Source: Rhodococcus sp. G-MC3 (lineage in GTDB: Bacteria; Actinomycetota; Actinomycetes; Mycobacteriales; Mycobacteriaceae). From it: a stretch of DNA of 64,000 nucleotides. The notes under the pieces were generated by a model, which saw only the letters and a list, made by a program, of their open reading frames with translations, ran no database searches and was not told where the DNA came from. Positions within the stretch are counted from its first letter, which is position 1. The number at the start of each line of letters is the position of its first letter. Below, piece after piece: positions 1 through 11,391 of the stretch. The position numbers and the translations under genes are program-made. The stretch covers positions 124,001 through 188,000 of the forward strand of contig NZ_JASISW010000001.1 in assembly GCF_030063335.1 (NCBI RefSeq), in the 5' to 3' direction.

Positions 1-2159
1 GCACGACCACGGTGGCCGCCGGAATGGTGATTCACACCCAGGTCAGTTCACCCGCGGCGGCGAAAGCTCAGGAAGGGGTGATGGAACTCCTTCTGATCAA
101 TCACCCCCTCGACTGTCCGATCTGTGACAAGGGCGGCGAGTGCCCGCTCCAGAACCAGGCGATGTCCTCCGGTCGGTCGGAATCGCGGTTCACCGACGTC
201 AAGCGCACCTATCCCAAGCCGATACCTCTGTCCTCGGAAGTTCTTCTGGACCGAGAGAGATGTGTGCTGTGCGCCAGATGTACCCGTTTTTCACAGCAGA
301 TAGCAGGTGACCCGTTCATCGAACTTATCGAACGCGGGGCGCTGCAACAGGTCGGCATCTACGAGAACGAACCGTTCGAGTCGTACTTCTCCGGCAACAC
401 GGTCCAGATTTGCCCCGTTGGCGCGCTCACTGGCGCTGCCTACCGATTCCGCGCGCGACCGTACGATCTGGTGTCGACACCGAGCGCCTGCGAGCACTGT
501 GCAAGCGGATGCGCGCAACGGACCGACCACCGCCGCGGCAAGGTTCTACGCCGCCTGGCGGGAGACGATCCGGCAGTCAATGAAGAGTGGAACTGCGATA
601 AAGGACGGTGGGCATTCACCTATGCCACCGAACGTGATCGCCTTACTGGGCCTCTCGTTCGCGGATCCGACGGCGTACTCGCACCGGCCTCGTGGTCCGA
701 AGCGATGGCGGCTGCCGCGGCAGGACTATCCGCGGCAGGTCGCGACGTCGGTGTACTCGTCGGCGGCCGATCGACACTAGAGGATGCGTACGCGTACTCG
801 AAGTTCGCCCGAGTCACGCTCGGCACCAACAACATCGACTTCCGGGCCCGAGCACACAGCGACGAGGAGACCGCATTCCTTGCGGCGCACGTCGCCGGTC
901 GTGAAATGGACGTCACCTACCAACGCCTGGAGCAGGCACCCATTGTGCTCCTCGTCGGCTTCGAGCCCGAGGAAGAATCCCCCATTGTCTTCCTTCGACT
1001 CCGCAAGGCCGTGCGTATCAACAATCAGAAGGTTCATGCCATCGCGCCGTTCGCCTCTCCCGGAGTCACCAAGCTCGGCGCCACGTTGATTCAGTGCCTT
1101 CCCACAGGCGAGGCTGCCGTTCTTGACCAACTGGACAACATGGGTCCCGGCACGATTGTCCTCATCGGTGAGCGGCTGGCCGAAACACCGGGTGGCCTCT
1201 CTGCGGTGGCGCAATTCGCGGCCAGGACAGAGGCGACCGTTGCGTGGATCCCTCGCCGCGCGGGCGATCGTGGCGCACTCGACATGGGCGTACTGCCGAA
1301 TCTCCTACCGGGTGGCCGTCCGGTAGGAGACAAGTCGGCTCGGACCGAATTGGCGCAGCACTGGGAAGTGTCCGAACTTCCCGACAAAACCGGCCTGTGC
1401 ACATCCGCGATCCTCGAGGCCGCGCGGTCGGGCTCGGCCCTGGTTATCGGCGGTGTGGAACTTGCGGACCTGCCTGATCCGGCAGGTGCCGCCGCAGCCA
1501 TCGACGTTGCGTCTTTCGTCGTCAGTCTCGAAATCAGACAGAGCAGCGTCACGGACCGCGCAGACGTCGTGTTTCCTGTTGCCCCCGTCGCAGAAAAAGC
1601 GGGCACGTTCGTGGACTGGGAAGGCAGGCCCAGATCGTTCGACTCGGCGATTTCCAGCGCACGTTCGCTGTCCGACGGCCGTGTGCTGCATGCACTTGCT
1701 GCCGAAATGGACTTCCCCATCGATCTGCCCGACGTTGCGACCGCCAGGAGCGAGATCGCTGCACTCTCGGTATGGTCGGGCAGCCGCATTGACTTCGTAT
1801 CCCGGCAGCACGGTGCGATACCCACTCCCGCAGCCGGTGAGGCTCTCCTTTCGACCTGGCGCATGCTGCTGGATTCAGGACGCATGCAGGACGGTGAGCC
1901 GCACCTCGCGGGAACATCGCGTACTCCCGTGGCTCGGTTGTCGGCATCGACAGCTCACGAAATCGGCGCGGTCCAAGGCGACTGGGTGACGGTGAGTTCA
2001 GACGAGGGGAAGCTCACCCTGCCCCTGGCCATCACCCCTTTACCGGATCGTGTGGTGTGGCTTCCGCTTCGCTCACCCGGTTCGGAAGTGAACGCAGCTC
2101 TGGGCGTCGGCAACGGGAGCCTCGTTCGGATCTCGATTACCGTCGGAGCAGAGTCGTGA
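1..2159 (+). CDS. nuoG: NADH-quinone oxidoreductase subunit G (NuoG), 5' partial
   Basis: Iron-sulfur subunit of the peripheral arm of complex I, passing electrons from NADH toward quinone. The frame is open from base 3 onward (CTTTVAAGM context), so the true start lies before the window; about 718 codons are present. Seen: the [13 protein letters not shown] cluster motif near the beginning, a RCVLCARC 4Fe-4S motif about 60 residues later, then CEHCASGC and the molybdopterin-oxidoreductase-like body. It is followed by nuoH to nuoN in the order typical of the 14-gene nuo operon, with a GTGA stop/start overlap into nuoH. Family assignment is secure; only the N-terminus is missing. Confidence 0.96.
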   Translation, partial: TTTVAAGMVIHTQVSSPAAAKAQEGVMELLLINHPLDCPICDKGGECPLQNQAMSSGRSESRFTDVKRTYPKPIPLSSEVLLDRERCVLCARCTRFSQQIAGDPFIELIERGALQQVGIYENEPFESYFSGNTVQICPVGALTGAAYRFRARPYDLVSTPSACEHCASGCAQRTDHRRGKVLRRLAGDDPAVNEEWNCDKGRWAFTYATERDRLTGPLVRGSDGVLAPASWSEAMAAAAAGLSAAGRDVGVLVGGRSTLEDAYAYSKFARVTLGTNNIDFRARAHSDEETAFLAAHVAGREMDVTYQRLEQAPIVLLVGFEPEEESPIVFLRLRKAVRINNQKVHAIAPFASPGVTKLGATLIQCLPTGEAAVLDQLDNMGPGTIVLIGERLAETPGGLSAVAQFAARTEATVAWIPRRAGDRGALDMGVLPNLLPGGRPVGDKSARTELAQHWEVSELPDKTGLCTSAILEAARSGSALVIGGVELADLPDPAGAAAAIDVASFVVSLEIRQSSVTDRADVVFPVAPVAEKAGTFVDWEGRPRSFDSAISSARSLSDGRVLHALAAEMDFPIDLPDVATARSEIAALSVWSGSRIDFVSRQHGAIPTPAAGEALLSTWRMLLDSGRMQDGEPHLAGTSRTPVARLSASTAHEIGAVQGDWVTVSSDEGKLTLPLAITPLPDRVVWLPLRSPGSEVNAALGVGNGSLVRISITVGAES

Positions 2160-3481
2160 TCGCCGGATTCGGCACCGATCCCTGGTGGCTGGTGGTCGGC
2201 AAAGCCGTTGCCGTCTTCGTCTTTCTCATCCTGACACCCCTCATCGCCATCCTCGCGGAGCGCAAAGTGATGGCTCGTATGCAGATGCGCGTCGGACCCA
2301 ACCGGGTAGGGCCGGGCGGAATGCTGCAAAGCCTCGCGGACGGTGTCAAGTTGGCGCTCAAGGAAGGCATCGTCCCGAAGGGAGTCGACAAACCGATCTA
2401 TCTTCTTGCGCCGGTGATCGCTGCAGTGCCTGCGTTCATGGCATTCGCGGTTATCCCCTTCGGCCCGGAAGTCTCCATCTTCGGAACCCGAACACCGTTG
2501 CAGTTGACCGATTTCCCGGTGGGGGTGCTGTACATTTTGGCAGTCACCTCCGTCGGTGTGTACGGAATCGTGCTGGCTGGTTGGGCGTCGGGATCGACGT
2601 ATCCGCTTCTCGGCGGCCTTCGCTCCACTGCCCAGGTCATTTCTTACGAAATCGCGATGGGATTGTCGTTCACTGCCGTCTTCCTTTACGCCGGAACCAT
2701 GTCGACGTCGGGAATTGTTGCTGCACAGTCGAATACCTGGTACATCTTCTTACTCTTTCCATCGTTTCTGATTTATGTCACGTCGATGGTCGGTGAAACC
2801 AACCGAGCACCGTTCGATCTGCCCGAGGCCGAGGGCGAATTGGTCGGCGGTTTCCACACCGAATATTCGTCGCTGAATTTCGCGATGTTCATGCTCGCCG
2901 AATACGTCAACATGGTGACGGTGTCCGCTTTGGCGACCACATTGTTCATGGGAGGGTGGCATGCTCCGTTCCCGCTCAGCCTGTGGGACGGTGCGAACTC
3001 CGGCTGGTGGCCGGTCCTGTGGTTCACCTTCAAGGTGTGGGGATTCCTGTTCGTCTTCATCTGGTTACGAGCAACTCTCCCCCGCCTGCGGTACGACCAG
3101 TTCATGAATTTGGGATGGAAAGTACTCATCCCGGTGTCACTGGTGTGGATCGTGCTGGTCGCCGCCGTTCGAGCACTTCGACTCGAAGGCTACGGTTCGT
3201 TCGCCTTCGCGCTTGTCGTGGTCAGTGTGCTTGTGGCCGTTCTCGTAGCGGCGCTGCTGTGGCGACGCAGCCACCGAAGGGCAGAACTACCCGGACGCCC
3301 GACCGAGTCGCGCCCGCACGTCGATCCCCCTCCATCCGATCCGCTGCCCTCCGATCCGCTGCCATTCGATCCTATGGCCGGTGGATTCCCGGTTCCTCCC
3401 CTGCCAGGTCAGATCCTCCCCGGACCGACCCCTCCAGGACAGACCCCTCCAAAATCCGTGAAGGAGCGCAGCGATGCCTGA
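2156..3481 (+). CDS. nuoH: NADH-quinone oxidoreductase subunit H with Pro-rich C-terminal tail
   Basis: Membrane subunit of complex I at the junction with the peripheral arm, forming part of the quinone site. GTG start at 2156 chosen because it overlaps the nuoG stop (GTGA) and begins directly before the first hydrophobic helix; an in-frame start further upstream would lie inside nuoG. 441 aa. Family motifs visible: [20 protein letters not shown] near residues 37-56 and [17 protein letters not shown] in the middle. The last roughly 70 residues (from about 373) are not membrane-like: they are basic, then proline-rich with repeats such as [14 protein letters not shown] and [11 protein letters not shown]. 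Bacterial NuoH proteins outside this group usually end soon after the last helix. Confidence 0.96.
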   Translation: MIAGFGTDPWWLVVGKAVAVFVFLILTPLIAILAERKVMARMQMRVGPNRVGPGGMLQSLADGVKLALKEGIVPKGVDKPIYLLAPVIAAVPAFMAFAVIPFGPEVSIFGTRTPLQLTDFPVGVLYILAVTSVGVYGIVLAGWASGSTYPLLGGLRSTAQVISYEIAMGLSFTAVFLYAGTMSTSGIVAAQSNTWYIFLLFPSFLIYVTSMVGETNRAPFDLPEAEGELVGGFHTEYSSLNFAMFMLAEYVNMVTVSALATTLFMGGWHAPFPLSLWDGANSGWWPVLWFTFKVWGFLFVFIWLRATLPRLRYDQFMNLGWKVLIPVSLVWIVLVAAVRALRLEGYGSFAFALVVVSVLVAVLVAALLWRRSHRRAELPGRPTESRPHVDPPPSDPLPSDPLPFDPMAGGFPVPPLPGQILPGPTPPGQTPPKSVKERSDA

Positions 3482-3977
3482 ATTTCTCGGCCCGATAGCA
3501 GGGTTCGGTGTCACGTTCGCCACCATGTTCAAGAAGCCGGGAACCGAGTTCTACCCCGAGAACAAGGTTCCTACAGCTGAGCGCTATCACGGTCGCCACC
3601 AACTCAATCGGTACGCCGACGGCCTGGAGAAATGCATCGGCTGCGAGCTGTGCGCGTGGGCATGCCCAGCCGACGCGATTTACGTCGAGGGCGCGGACAA
3701 CACCGAAGAGGAGCGGTTCTCACCGGGCGAGCGATACGGCCAGGTGTACCAGATCAACTACCTACGGTGCATCGGGTGCGGACTCTGCATCGAAGCATGC
3801 CCGACGCGTGCACTCACCATGACCAACGAATACGAACTCGCCGACGACAACCGCGCCGATCTGATCTACGAGAAGGACCGACTGCTCGCACCGATGGAAC
3901 CGGGCATGGAAGCGGCGCCGCACCCTATGGCCGAGAACACCACTGCGGCAGATTACTACCGAGGAACGGTGCAGTGA
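3474..3977 (+). CDS. nuoI: NADH-quinone oxidoreductase subunit I (2x 4Fe-4S ferredoxin-like)
   Basis: Small cytoplasmic-face iron-sulfur subunit that carries the N6a/N6b clusters linking NuoG to NuoB. 167 aa. Two 4Fe-4S motifs are present: [16 protein letters not shown] (about residue 53) and [16 protein letters not shown] (about residue 99). ATG at 3474 lies 8 bp inside the end of nuoH and is preceded by GTGAAGGAG, a good ribosome-binding site. Translationally coupled to nuoJ through a GTGA overlap. Confidence 0.97.
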   Translation: MPEFLGPIAGFGVTFATMFKKPGTEFYPENKVPTAERYHGRHQLNRYADGLEKCIGCELCAWACPADAIYVEGADNTEEERFSPGERYGQVYQINYLRCIGCGLCIEACPTRALTMTNEYELADDNRADLIYEKDRLLAPMEPGMEAAPHPMAENTTAADYYRGTVQ

Positions 3978-4693
3978 CCACCTCCACCGCCGAGGCCGTA
4001 CAGTTCTGGCTTCTCGGCGGGCTGTCGGTGATCGGCGCGATCGCGATGGTGTGCGCGACGAAGGCCGTCTACTCGGCGTTGTTCCTCGCGGTCACGATGA
4101 TCATCTTCGCGGTCTTCTATATCGCTCAAGGAGCGGTCTTTCTCGGAGTCGTCCAGGTAGTGGTCTATACGGGCGCGGTGATGATGCTGTTCCTGTTCGT
4201 GCTGATGCTGGTGGGTGTGGACTCTGCCGACTCACTTACCGAGACCTTGAAGGGTCAGCGACCGGCTGCGGTGATCGCCGGCGTCGGCTTCGGGCTCGTC
4301 GTCATCGGCGCGATCGGCAACGCATCCGTCGAGTCCGGGCGGCCGGAATTCGTCGGACTCGACGCAGCCAATGCAGCAGGAAACGTCGAGGGGCTCGCCG
4401 AACTGATCTTTATCCGGTACCTGTGGGCGTTCGAGCTGACCGGGGCGCTACTCATCATCGCCACCATCGGCGCCATGATCCTGGCGCACCGCGAGCGCTT
4501 CGAGGAACGAAAAGGTCAACGGGCATTGTCCGAGCAGCGCTTCAGGGACGGCACACACGTCACTCCGATGCCCAGCCCTGGTGTCTATGCCAGGCACAAT
4601 GCCGTCGACTGGCCTGCACGACTACCCGACGGCTCACCATCGGAGCTGTCGGTCAACCCCATGCACCGCGGCCACCGGGACGGTCAGAGATGA
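3974..4693 (+). CDS. nuoJ: NADH-quinone oxidoreductase subunit J
   Basis: Membrane-arm subunit of complex I. GTG start at 3974 overlaps the nuoI stop as GTGA; longer in-frame readings run through nuoI in another frame and are not credible. 239 aa, with about five hydrophobic segments in the first 170 residues, including the conserved [19 protein letters not shown] stretch. The C-terminal 60 or so residues are hydrophilic. Ends in an ATGA overlap with nuoK. Confidence 0.96.
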   Translation: MTTSTAEAVQFWLLGGLSVIGAIAMVCATKAVYSALFLAVTMIIFAVFYIAQGAVFLGVVQVVVYTGAVMMLFLFVLMLVGVDSADSLTETLKGQRPAAVIAGVGFGLVVIGAIGNASVESGRPEFVGLDAANAAGNVEGLAELIFIRYLWAFELTGALLIIATIGAMILAHRERFEERKGQRALSEQRFRDGTHVTPMPSPGVYARHNAVDWPARLPDGSPSELSVNPMHRGHRDGQR

Positions 4694-4989
4694 ATCCCGA
4701 GAACTACCTCTACCTGTCGGTTCTGCTCTTCTCGATCGGCGCTGCCGGAGTTCTCCTTCGCCGCAACGCGATCGTGGTGTTCATGTGCATCGAACTGATG
4801 CTCAATGCCGCGAATCTTGCTTTCGTCACGTTCGCCAGAATGCACGGAAACCTCGATGGCCAGGTGTTCGCATTCTTCACCATGGTGGTCGCGGCCGCCG
4901 AAGTCGTTGTGGGACTGGCCATCATCATGACGATTTTCCGCACTCGCCGCTCGGCCTCGGTCGACGACGCCAACCTGCTGAAGAATTGA
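4690..4989 (+). CDS. nuoK: NADH-quinone oxidoreductase subunit K
   Basis: Small proton-translocating membrane subunit related to MrpC. 99 aa, the usual family size. It has three hydrophobic helices, with the two buried glutamates expected in this family visible in [13 protein letters not shown] and [14 protein letters not shown] overlaps the nuoJ stop (ATGA). nuoL begins 1 bp after its stop codon. Confidence 0.97.
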   Translation: MNPENYLYLSVLLFSIGAAGVLLRRNAIVVFMCIELMLNAANLAFVTFARMHGNLDGQVFAFFTMVVAAAEVVVGLAIIMTIFRTRRSASVDDANLLKN

Positions 4990-4990
4990 C

Positions 4991-6871
4991 ATGGACGCCA
5001 TCTGGATTCTTCCCGCACTGCCGCTCCTCGGCGCTGTCGTACTTCTCCTACTCGGCAGGAGAAGTGATCGATGGGGCCATCTCCTCGGCACTGCCACGGC
5101 TGCGTTGTCGTTCGCTTTCGCGGTAGCTCTGTTCGTCGGGATGCTCGGGCGATCCGTCGACGAGCGAGCAGTGTCGGACACACTGTTTCGCTGGGTTCCG
5201 GTCGCAGAACTTCAGGTGGACTTCGGATTTCGACTGGACCAGCTGTCGATGTGCTTCGTCCTACTGATCACCGGCGTCGGAACGTTGATTCATCTCTACG
5301 CGGTCGGGTACATGGCCGAGGATCCTGATCGCCGGAAGTTCTTCGGGTACCTCAACCTGTTCCTCGCTGCGATGCTGCTACTGGTCACAGCCGACAATTT
5401 CCTCGGACTCTACGTCGGCTGGGAAGGTGTCGGGCTCGCCTCGTACCTGCTCATCGGGTTCTGGCAGCACAAACCGTCGGCCGCGACCGCGGCGAAGAAG
5501 GCGTTCGTCGTCAATCGTGTCGGTGACATCGGGCTCATGGTCGCGCTCATGATCATGTTCTCCTCTTTTCGCAGCGTCTCTTTTGCCGACGTGTTCGCAG
5601 GCACCGAGACTGCGACCAACGGCACGCTGACCGCACTCGGATTCGTATTACTGCTTGCGGCCTGTGGAAAATCGGCGCAGGTGCCGCTTCAGTCCTGGCT
5701 CGGTGACGCCATGGAGGGCCCGACCCCTGTGTCGGCGTTGATCCATGCCGCGACCATGGTCACCGCCGGTGTCTACTTGATCGTCCGATCCGGTCCGATC
5801 TTCGAATCCGCTCCGGCAGCCCAGACTGCGGTGGTCGTCGTCGGCGCCGTCACTCTCCTGTTCGGTGCGATCATTGGTTGCGCCAAAGACGACATCAAGA
5901 AGGCCCTGGCAGCGTCGACGATGAGCCAGATCGGCTATATGTTTCTCGCCGCAGGCCTGGGTCCCGCCGGGTACACGTTCGCGATCATGCTGCTTCTCGC
6001 ACACGGATTCTTCAAGGCAGGGTTGTTCCTCGGTGCAGGCTCGGTGATGCACGGAATGAACGACGAGGTCGACATGCGAAAGTACGGAGCGCTGCGCACC
6101 GTTATGCCGATCACCTTCGTCACGTTCGGACTCGGTTACCTTGCGATCATCGGAGTTCCGCCGTTCTCCGGATTTTTCGCGAAAGACAAGATTATCGAGG
6201 TGGCATTCGCCGCGGGGGGCGTTCAGGGAGCGATCCTCGGGGCGGTGACGTTGATCGGTGCAGGCCTTACCGCGTTCTACATGACCCGAGTGATGCTGAT
6301 GACGTTCTTCGGCAAGGCCCGGTGGGAGCCAGATGTGCACCCCCACGAATCCCCGTCGATCATGACTGCACCCATGATCGTTCTCGCTGTTGGATCGGTG
6401 GCGGCTGGAGCGCTGTTCACCGTCGGTGGATCGTTGACCCACTGGCTCGAACCCGTGGTCGGCGAGGCTGAGGACGCGCACGCGATTCCGGCCTGGGTCG
6501 TCACACCCCTTGCACTCACCGTGGTGGCGGTCGGAGTTGCGGTCGCCTGTCGCCGATATGCCACCAAGCCCATCCCGGCAGCCGCGCCGGTGCCGGTATC
6601 CGCTCTCACTGCTGCTGCCCGGCGCGATCTCTACGGCGACGCTGTGAACGAAGCTCTTCTGATGAGGCCGGGTGCACAGCTCACCCAGGCGGCGGAGCGA
6701 TTCGACGACGTCGCCATCGCCGGGGCGACCCGGGCGGTCGCGGGCAGTGTGGCCATCCTGTCGACTCGAATCAGGAACGTCCAGACCGGCTACGTCCGGT
6801 CGTACGCGCTGACCATGCTCGCCGGCACCGCGGTTCTCGTTGCAATGATGGTGGCGGTGATGGTGTGGTGA
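4991..6871 (+). CDS. nuoL: NADH-quinone oxidoreductase subunit L
   Basis: Distal antiporter-like proton-pumping subunit of complex I. 626 aa, of typical length. Many hydrophobic helices are visible. The core has the conserved [16 protein letters not shown], the [21 protein letters not shown] motif, and the [15 protein letters not shown] motif with its conserved lysine pair. The C-terminal region contains the lateral amphipathic helix region and a last membrane helix. ATG at 4991 follows the nuoK stop by 1 bp. Confidence 0.97.
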   Translation: MDAIWILPALPLLGAVVLLLLGRRSDRWGHLLGTATAALSFAFAVALFVGMLGRSVDERAVSDTLFRWVPVAELQVDFGFRLDQLSMCFVLLITGVGTLIHLYAVGYMAEDPDRRKFFGYLNLFLAAMLLLVTADNFLGLYVGWEGVGLASYLLIGFWQHKPSAATAAKKAFVVNRVGDIGLMVALMIMFSSFRSVSFADVFAGTETATNGTLTALGFVLLLAACGKSAQVPLQSWLGDAMEGPTPVSALIHAATMVTAGVYLIVRSGPIFESAPAAQTAVVVVGAVTLLFGAIIGCAKDDIKKALAASTMSQIGYMFLAAGLGPAGYTFAIMLLLAHGFFKAGLFLGAGSVMHGMNDEVDMRKYGALRTVMPITFVTFGLGYLAIIGVPPFSGFFAKDKIIEVAFAAGGVQGAILGAVTLIGAGLTAFYMTRVMLMTFFGKARWEPDVHPHESPSIMTAPMIVLAVGSVAAGALFTVGGSLTHWLEPVVGEAEDAHAIPAWVVTPLALTVVAVGVAVACRRYATKPIPAAAPVPVSALTAAARRDLYGDAVNEALLMRPGAQLTQAAERFDDVAIAGATRAVAGSVAILSTRIRNVQTGYVRSYALTMLAGTAVLVAMMVAVMVW

Positions 6872-8397
6872 ACTCGTTTCCCTGGTTGACGACGTTGTGG
6901 CTTGTCCCCCTGGTGGGCGCCGTGGTGGCAGTCGTGATGCCACGGGCTCGTCCGACTGCCGCCAAGGCGGCGGCGCTCGCAGCGTCGCTACTCACACTCG
7001 CCGTGGCGGTGGCACTCGTCGTGCAGTTCGAGCCCGGCGGCGATTCCTTTCAGTTCGTCGAATCCCACTGGTGGATAGAGTCGTTCGGCGCCAGATACGA
7101 ACTGGGGGTCGACGGCATCGCACTCGTCCTCGTCCTGCTCACCGCGGTGCTTCTTCCGCTACTGCTCATTGCGGGGTGGAACGATCCTCGGCTCGGCGAG
7201 TCCGCGCATGTCTACGTTGCCTCGATGCTGCTGGTCGAGTCGATGGTGCTGATGTCCTTCTGCGCGTTGGACATTCTTCTGTTCTATGTCTTCTTCGAGG
7301 CAATGCTGATCCCGATGTACTTCCTCATCGGTGGATTCGGCGGACCGGCACGAGCAGCGGCGGCGGTGAAGTTTCTGCTGTACAACCTCGTCGGCGGTCT
7401 GGTGATGCTCGCCGCGGTGATCGGACTGTACGTCGCCACCGCCCAGTCGAACGTATTCGACTCCGGTACCTTCGGTTTCCGTGAGATAGCCGCCGCCGCC
7501 ACTGCAGGCGACCTCGGGGTGAGCCCAGGAATACTCAACGCGCTGTTTCTGGGTTTCATGTTCGCCTTCGCGGTCAAGGCGCCGTTGTGGCCGTTCCATT
7601 CCTGGCTACCTGACGCCGCAGTCGAATCGACGCCCGCAACGGCAGTGCTGATGATGGCCGTCGTGGACAAGGTCGGTACGTTTGGAATGCTTCGATATTG
7701 TCTGCAGCTGTTCCCCGAGGCGTCGAAGTATTTCGCACCGGTGATCATCACTCTCGCGGTCATCGGCATTCTCTACGGTGCAGTGCTGGCGATCGCGCAG
7801 ACCGACGTCATGAGGTTGATCGCATACACCTCGATCTCGCATTTCGGTTTCATCATCCTGGGGATCTTCGCGATGACAAGCCAGGGTCAGGCAGGTTCGA
7901 CTCTCTACATGGTCAATCACGGAATCTCGACCGCCGCTCTGTTCCTTGTGGCCGGATTCCTGGTCTCCCGCCGCGGCACCCGTGTCATTTCGCACTACGG
8001 CGGGGTGCAGAAGGTTGCGCCGGTTCTGGCAGGCACCTTCTTGATCGCCGGCCTCGCAACACTGTCGCTACCGGGTCTCGCACCTTTCATCAGTGAATTC
8101 TTGGTCCTCATAGGAACATTCGCGAAGTATCACGTTGCCGCCGTCGTTGCCTCGATCGCGTTGGTGCTCTCGGCCGTCTACATCCTGTGGCTCTACCAGC
8201 GGGTGATGACGGGCCCGAGCCGCACCGAGAACGAGGGGATGAAAGATTTGGTCCCCCGCGAGCTCGTGGTGATGGTGCCGTTGATCGCGCTGTTGATCCT
8301 TCTGGGTGTCTATCCCAAACCTCTGCTGGACATCGTCTCGCCTGCGGTGGAGACGACGATCACGGCCGTGGAATCGACCGGAACCGGAGGTCAGTGA
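6868..8397 (+). CDS. nuoM: NADH-quinone oxidoreductase subunit M
   Basis: Antiporter-like proton-pumping subunit. GTG at 6868 overlaps the nuoL stop as GTGA, matching the junction style of the operon; another GTG three bases earlier (6865) is equally readable. 509 aa. Visible family motifs: [19 protein letters not shown] with its key glutamate, [20 protein letters not shown], and [17 protein letters not shown]. It ends in an ATG overlap with nuoN. Confidence 0.97.
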   Translation: MNSFPWLTTLWLVPLVGAVVAVVMPRARPTAAKAAALAASLLTLAVAVALVVQFEPGGDSFQFVESHWWIESFGARYELGVDGIALVLVLLTAVLLPLLLIAGWNDPRLGESAHVYVASMLLVESMVLMSFCALDILLFYVFFEAMLIPMYFLIGGFGGPARAAAAVKFLLYNLVGGLVMLAAVIGLYVATAQSNVFDSGTFGFREIAAAATAGDLGVSPGILNALFLGFMFAFAVKAPLWPFHSWLPDAAVESTPATAVLMMAVVDKVGTFGMLRYCLQLFPEASKYFAPVIITLAVIGILYGAVLAIAQTDVMRLIAYTSISHFGFIILGIFAMTSQGQAGSTLYMVNHGISTAALFLVAGFLVSRRGTRVISHYGGVQKVAPVLAGTFLIAGLATLSLPGLAPFISEFLVLIGTFAKYHVAAVVASIALVLSAVYILWLYQRVMTGPSRTENEGMKDLVPRELVVMVPLIALLILLGVYPKPLLDIVSPAVETTITAVESTGTGGQ

Positions 8398-9971
8398 TGA
8401 ACGACGGGATCCTTACCCCACCGGGCATCGAATATTCGCAGCTGTCACCGATGTTGGTCGTGTTCGCCGTCGCTGTGGCGGGAGTTCTGGTAGAAGCGTT
8501 CGCACCACCCGCGATGCGTTTTCGGGCTCAGCTGACATTGGCGCTCGGTGGGTCCGTCGCGGCGCTCGGATCGGTGATAGCACTCGCTGTGTCCACCACG
8601 GGCACCGTCGGTACCAGAGCCGTCATGGGCGCGGTCGCAATCGACAAGCCCACACTTTTCCTGCAGGGGACTCTGGCACTCGTCGCGATTCCCTCCCTGT
8701 TGATGGTCGGTGAACGCTCTCTCGACCGCGAAAAAGCCGATTCTTTTGCCCCACAAGCATCCACCGTTCCAGGTTCTCTGGCCGAACAGCAGGCCACCCA
8801 GGCCGGATCCGCGCAGACCGAAGTGTTTCCACTGACCATGTTCGCGCTCGGCGGGCTCCTGCTCTTCCCGGCGTCGAACGATCTTCTGACGATGTTCGTT
8901 GCACTCGAGGTTTTCTCGCTTCCACTGTATGTGCTGTGCGGTCTGGCTCGGCGACGCCGACTGCTGTCGCAGGAAGCATCGATGAAGTACTTCCTGCTGG
9001 GAGCATTCTCCTCGGCGTTCTTCTTGTTCGGAACGGCAATGTTGTATGGCTACTCGGGAACGCTGGAACTGGGAGCCATCGGTGATGCGATCGCGATCGG
9101 TGACGGCAACGACGCACTGGCTGTGCTCGGAACCGCACTCGTCGGTGTAGGCCTGCTCTTCAAAATCGGCGCCGTTCCCTTCCATTCCTGGATCCCCGAC
9201 GTCTACCAGGGTGCGCCGACACCGGTCACTGCTTTCATGGCGGCAGCCACCAAGATCGCGGCGTTCGGTGCGATGCTGCGATTGTTCTATGTCGCGCTAC
9301 CCGATCTGCGTGACGACTGGCGTCCTGCTCTCTGGGCAGTAGCGATCGCGACGATGTTGATCGGTGCGATCCTGGCCGTCACTCAGACCGACATCAAACG
9401 GATGCTGGCGTACTCGTCGATCACCCATGCCGGTTTCATTCTGACCGGAGTCATAGCACTGGACGGCAACGGACTGTCCGCGACGTTGTTCTACCTCTTC
9501 GTGTACGGCCTCGGCACGGTGTCGGCATTCGCGATCGTCACCGTCGTCCGCGACGCGAACGGCGAAGTCACCGATATATCGCGGTGGGCCGGAATTGGGC
9601 GAACATCACCGGCGATCGCAGTGATGTTCGCACTGCTGCTTCTCTCGTTCGCCGGAATTCCGTTGACGAGTGGGTTCATCGGAAAGTTCGCGGTGTTCCA
9701 GGCGGCTGCCGGATCCGGCGCCACTCCCCTGGTGATCGTCGGGGTATCGAGCAGCGCAGTCGCCGCCATCTTCTATGTCCGGGTGATCGTGCTGATGTTC
9801 TTCGCGGACCAAGCAAGCACTGGTGGCGACGCCGGGATTCCCACCGTCATCGCGCCGGGTTTCGCAACGTGGTCGGCCATCGGCGTCGGCGTCGTCGCGA
9901 CCATTGTTTTCGGATTGTTCCCCCAGCCGCTGCTGAACCTGGCAGAGAGTGCTGCAGTCTTTCTGCGCTGA
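8397..9971 (+). CDS. nuoN: NADH-quinone oxidoreductase subunit N
   Basis: Antiporter-like membrane subunit, last gene of the nuo operon. ATG at 8397 shares a base with the nuoM stop codon; a GTG one codon earlier is also possible. 524 aa, polytopic. Motifs: LEVFSLPLYVLCGLARRR, PFHSWIPDVYQGAPTPVTAF and DIKRMLAYSSITHAGFI. The loop around residues 100-140 is hydrophilic and Gln/Ala/Thr-rich, longer than in enteric NuoN. Complex I gene content ends here. Confidence 0.97.
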   Translation: MNDGILTPPGIEYSQLSPMLVVFAVAVAGVLVEAFAPPAMRFRAQLTLALGGSVAALGSVIALAVSTTGTVGTRAVMGAVAIDKPTLFLQGTLALVAIPSLLMVGERSLDREKADSFAPQASTVPGSLAEQQATQAGSAQTEVFPLTMFALGGLLLFPASNDLLTMFVALEVFSLPLYVLCGLARRRRLLSQEASMKYFLLGAFSSAFFLFGTAMLYGYSGTLELGAIGDAIAIGDGNDALAVLGTALVGVGLLFKIGAVPFHSWIPDVYQGAPTPVTAFMAAATKIAAFGAMLRLFYVALPDLRDDWRPALWAVAIATMLIGAILAVTQTDIKRMLAYSSITHAGFILTGVIALDGNGLSATLFYLFVYGLGTVSAFAIVTVVRDANGEVTDISRWAGIGRTSPAIAVMFALLLLSFAGIPLTSGFIGKFAVFQAAAGSGATPLVIVGVSSSAVAAIFYVRVIVLMFFADQASTGGDAGIPTVIAPGFATWSAIGVGVVATIVFGLFPQPLLNLAESAAVFLR

Positions 9972-10014
9972 CCGGACCGAGTGACGACGAAGATCAGTGT
10001 GAGGTCGCCCGACC

Positions 10015-10041
10015 CGGTGAAGACGGAGTCATGCTTCACCG
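10015..10041 (+). terminator. Hairpin after nuoN, possible terminator of the nuo operon
   Basis: A perfect 7-bp inverted repeat CGGTGAA/TTCACCG with a 13-nt loop lies 43 bp after the nuoN stop. There is no U-rich tract behind it, so intrinsic termination is uncertain, although many actinobacterial terminators lack a clean U-tract. The rest of 9972-10086 shows nothing else I can support. Confidence 0.35.
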
Positions 10042-10086
10042 AATCGATCCGAGCTGACGGTAGTTCCCGCGCGGATCCAGGGCCGC

Positions 10087-10092
10087 TAAGCT
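10087..10092 (+). promoter_or_regulatory. -10 element TAAGCT, probable leaderless promoter
   Basis: TAAGCT matches the actinobacterial -10 consensus TAnnnT and ends 7 nt before the ATG at 10100. This spacing places the transcription start at or next to the A of the start codon. No Shine-Dalgarno sequence precedes that ATG, which fits a leaderless mRNA. Confidence 0.5.
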
Positions 10093-10099
10093 CTTTTCG

Positions 10100-11107
10100 A
10101 TGCCGGACACACCAGATAGACCGACACACCGCTGGCGCACCGCAGCAGGCATCCTCGCCTTCCTGTGTTTCGCCGCGAGCGCACTCGGAATGTTCGCCTA
10201 CTTTTCGCACACACAGAATCAGTACGTCGTGGCCCTGGCGTCCTTTGCACCGATTCTGCTCACGTCTTCGCTGGTCGGAGCAGTTGCGGCGGCGCTGGGA
10301 CGTCGGTGGATCCTGCTGGCGGCATCGGTTACCGCGGCCGCAGTCGGAGTCGCACTTTTCGGACCGCTGTACGTGTCGGATACCCGCGCCGAGTCGTCCA
10401 CAGCCACCTCTACGGCAGAATCATCACCGCGGACTCTCCGCGTGATGCAGTCCAACTTGATGCTCGGACTCGCCGACCCGAACGAAGTCGTCCGACTGGC
10501 CGACGCCAACGCTGTGGACGTGTTGACAGTTCAGGAGCTCACGCACGACGCCGAGAGGGCACTCGACGCCTCGGGAATCGCACAGCTACTTCCGTATCAC
10601 TTCACCGAACCCACCGTGGGCGGCGGTGGCGGCGCAGGAATCTACAGCCGGTTCCCCCTGTCCGCAGAACAGCAGTTGCCGGAATTCGTCCTGTCGAACC
10701 TTGTCGTCGATCTCGACGTGGGCGCACGGGACCCGGTCCGCCTCTACACGGTGCATCCGGTACCGCCGTACCCGACTCCAGCGACACTGTGGGCTTCGGA
10801 GATGGAGTTGCTACGACACGACCTGTCGAGGTCATCGGAAACAGCGAACGTCGTCGTCAGCGGCGACTTCAACTCCACTCGCTCACACAGCCGCTTCCGG
10901 GACATCCTGAGCGATGGGTTCGTCGACGCAGCCGATACCTCGGGGAGTGGATTGCTCGCGACGTATCCGACCGACAAGCCGTATCCGGCCGTGGTCGGGA
11001 TCGACCATGTACTCACCCGCGGAGCGACCGCGACGGCGCTGCGGCGCGTGACGATTCCCGGCTCCGATCATCACGGTCTCATAGCCGACCTCGAGCTGAA
11101 ATCGTAG
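10100..11107 (+). CDS. Membrane-anchored endonuclease/exonuclease/phosphatase-family protein
   Basis: 335 aa. Residues 1-110 hold about three hydrophobic segments and residues 115-335 form an EEP (DNase I-like) phosphoesterase domain. Active-site motifs are visible: the Asn in MQSNLM, TVQELT with its metal-binding Glu, GDFNSTRSHSRF, and the C-terminal GIDHVLTRG and GSDHHGLIADL with catalytic Asp/His. Known EEP domains cleave phosphodiesters in nucleic acids, lipids or inositol phosphates; the membrane segments suggest an extracytoplasmic domain, but the substrate cannot be read from sequence. It appears to be transcribed alone, from a probable leaderless promoter. Confidence 0.85.
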   Translation: MPDTPDRPTHRWRTAAGILAFLCFAASALGMFAYFSHTQNQYVVALASFAPILLTSSLVGAVAAALGRRWILLAASVTAAAVGVALFGPLYVSDTRAESSTATSTAESSPRTLRVMQSNLMLGLADPNEVVRLADANAVDVLTVQELTHDAERALDASGIAQLLPYHFTEPTVGGGGGAGIYSRFPLSAEQQLPEFVLSNLVVDLDVGARDPVRLYTVHPVPPYPTPATLWASEMELLRHDLSRSSETANVVVSGDFNSTRSHSRFRDILSDGFVDAADTSGSGLLATYPTDKPYPAVVGIDHVLTRGATATALRRVTIPGSDHHGLIADLELKS

Positions 11108-11208
11108 CGTCGGTCCCCGATGGATCAGCGGTGATGATCTGATCGAACAGTGTTCTGATCGCACGGCCCGCCATACCTGTCGAGAGCGCCATGGCCCATG
11201 ATTGAGCA

Positions 11209-11391
11209 ATGAGTTCGAGCGATCTCTTCGGAGGCCCCAAGCGACTGCTGACCGTAGTTGCGGTGATCGTCGTGGTTACCTTGCTGGCTGCCGTGGTGAC
11301 ATTGATCGTCCGACAGATTCTCGGCCCGCCCGAAGGACCGTCGCCATACGACACACCTTCGATCTCGACAAGCCAGTCTTCGCCCGAGTGA
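11209..11391 (+). CDS. Small single-pass membrane protein, function unknown
   Basis: 60 aa. A short hydrophilic start is followed by one strongly hydrophobic segment (about residues 13-37) and a Pro/Ser-rich polar tail. I do not recognise the family. It is supported by a GTGA overlap with the following phosphatase gene, which implies co-translation, and by the coding-like composition. The upstream gap 11108-11208 shows only an imperfect dyad near 11143-11157. Confidence 0.6.
   Translation: MSSSDLFGGPKRLLTVVAVIVVVTLLAAVVTLIVRQILGPPEGPSPYDTPSISTSQSSPE

Noticed and set aside
11143..11157. TCGAAC-N3-GTTCTG resembling a LexA SOS box
   Set aside because: The mycobacterial/rhodococcal LexA box needs a 4-nt spacer and GTTCGA on the right; spacing is 3 and the right half deviates, and no SOS gene follows.
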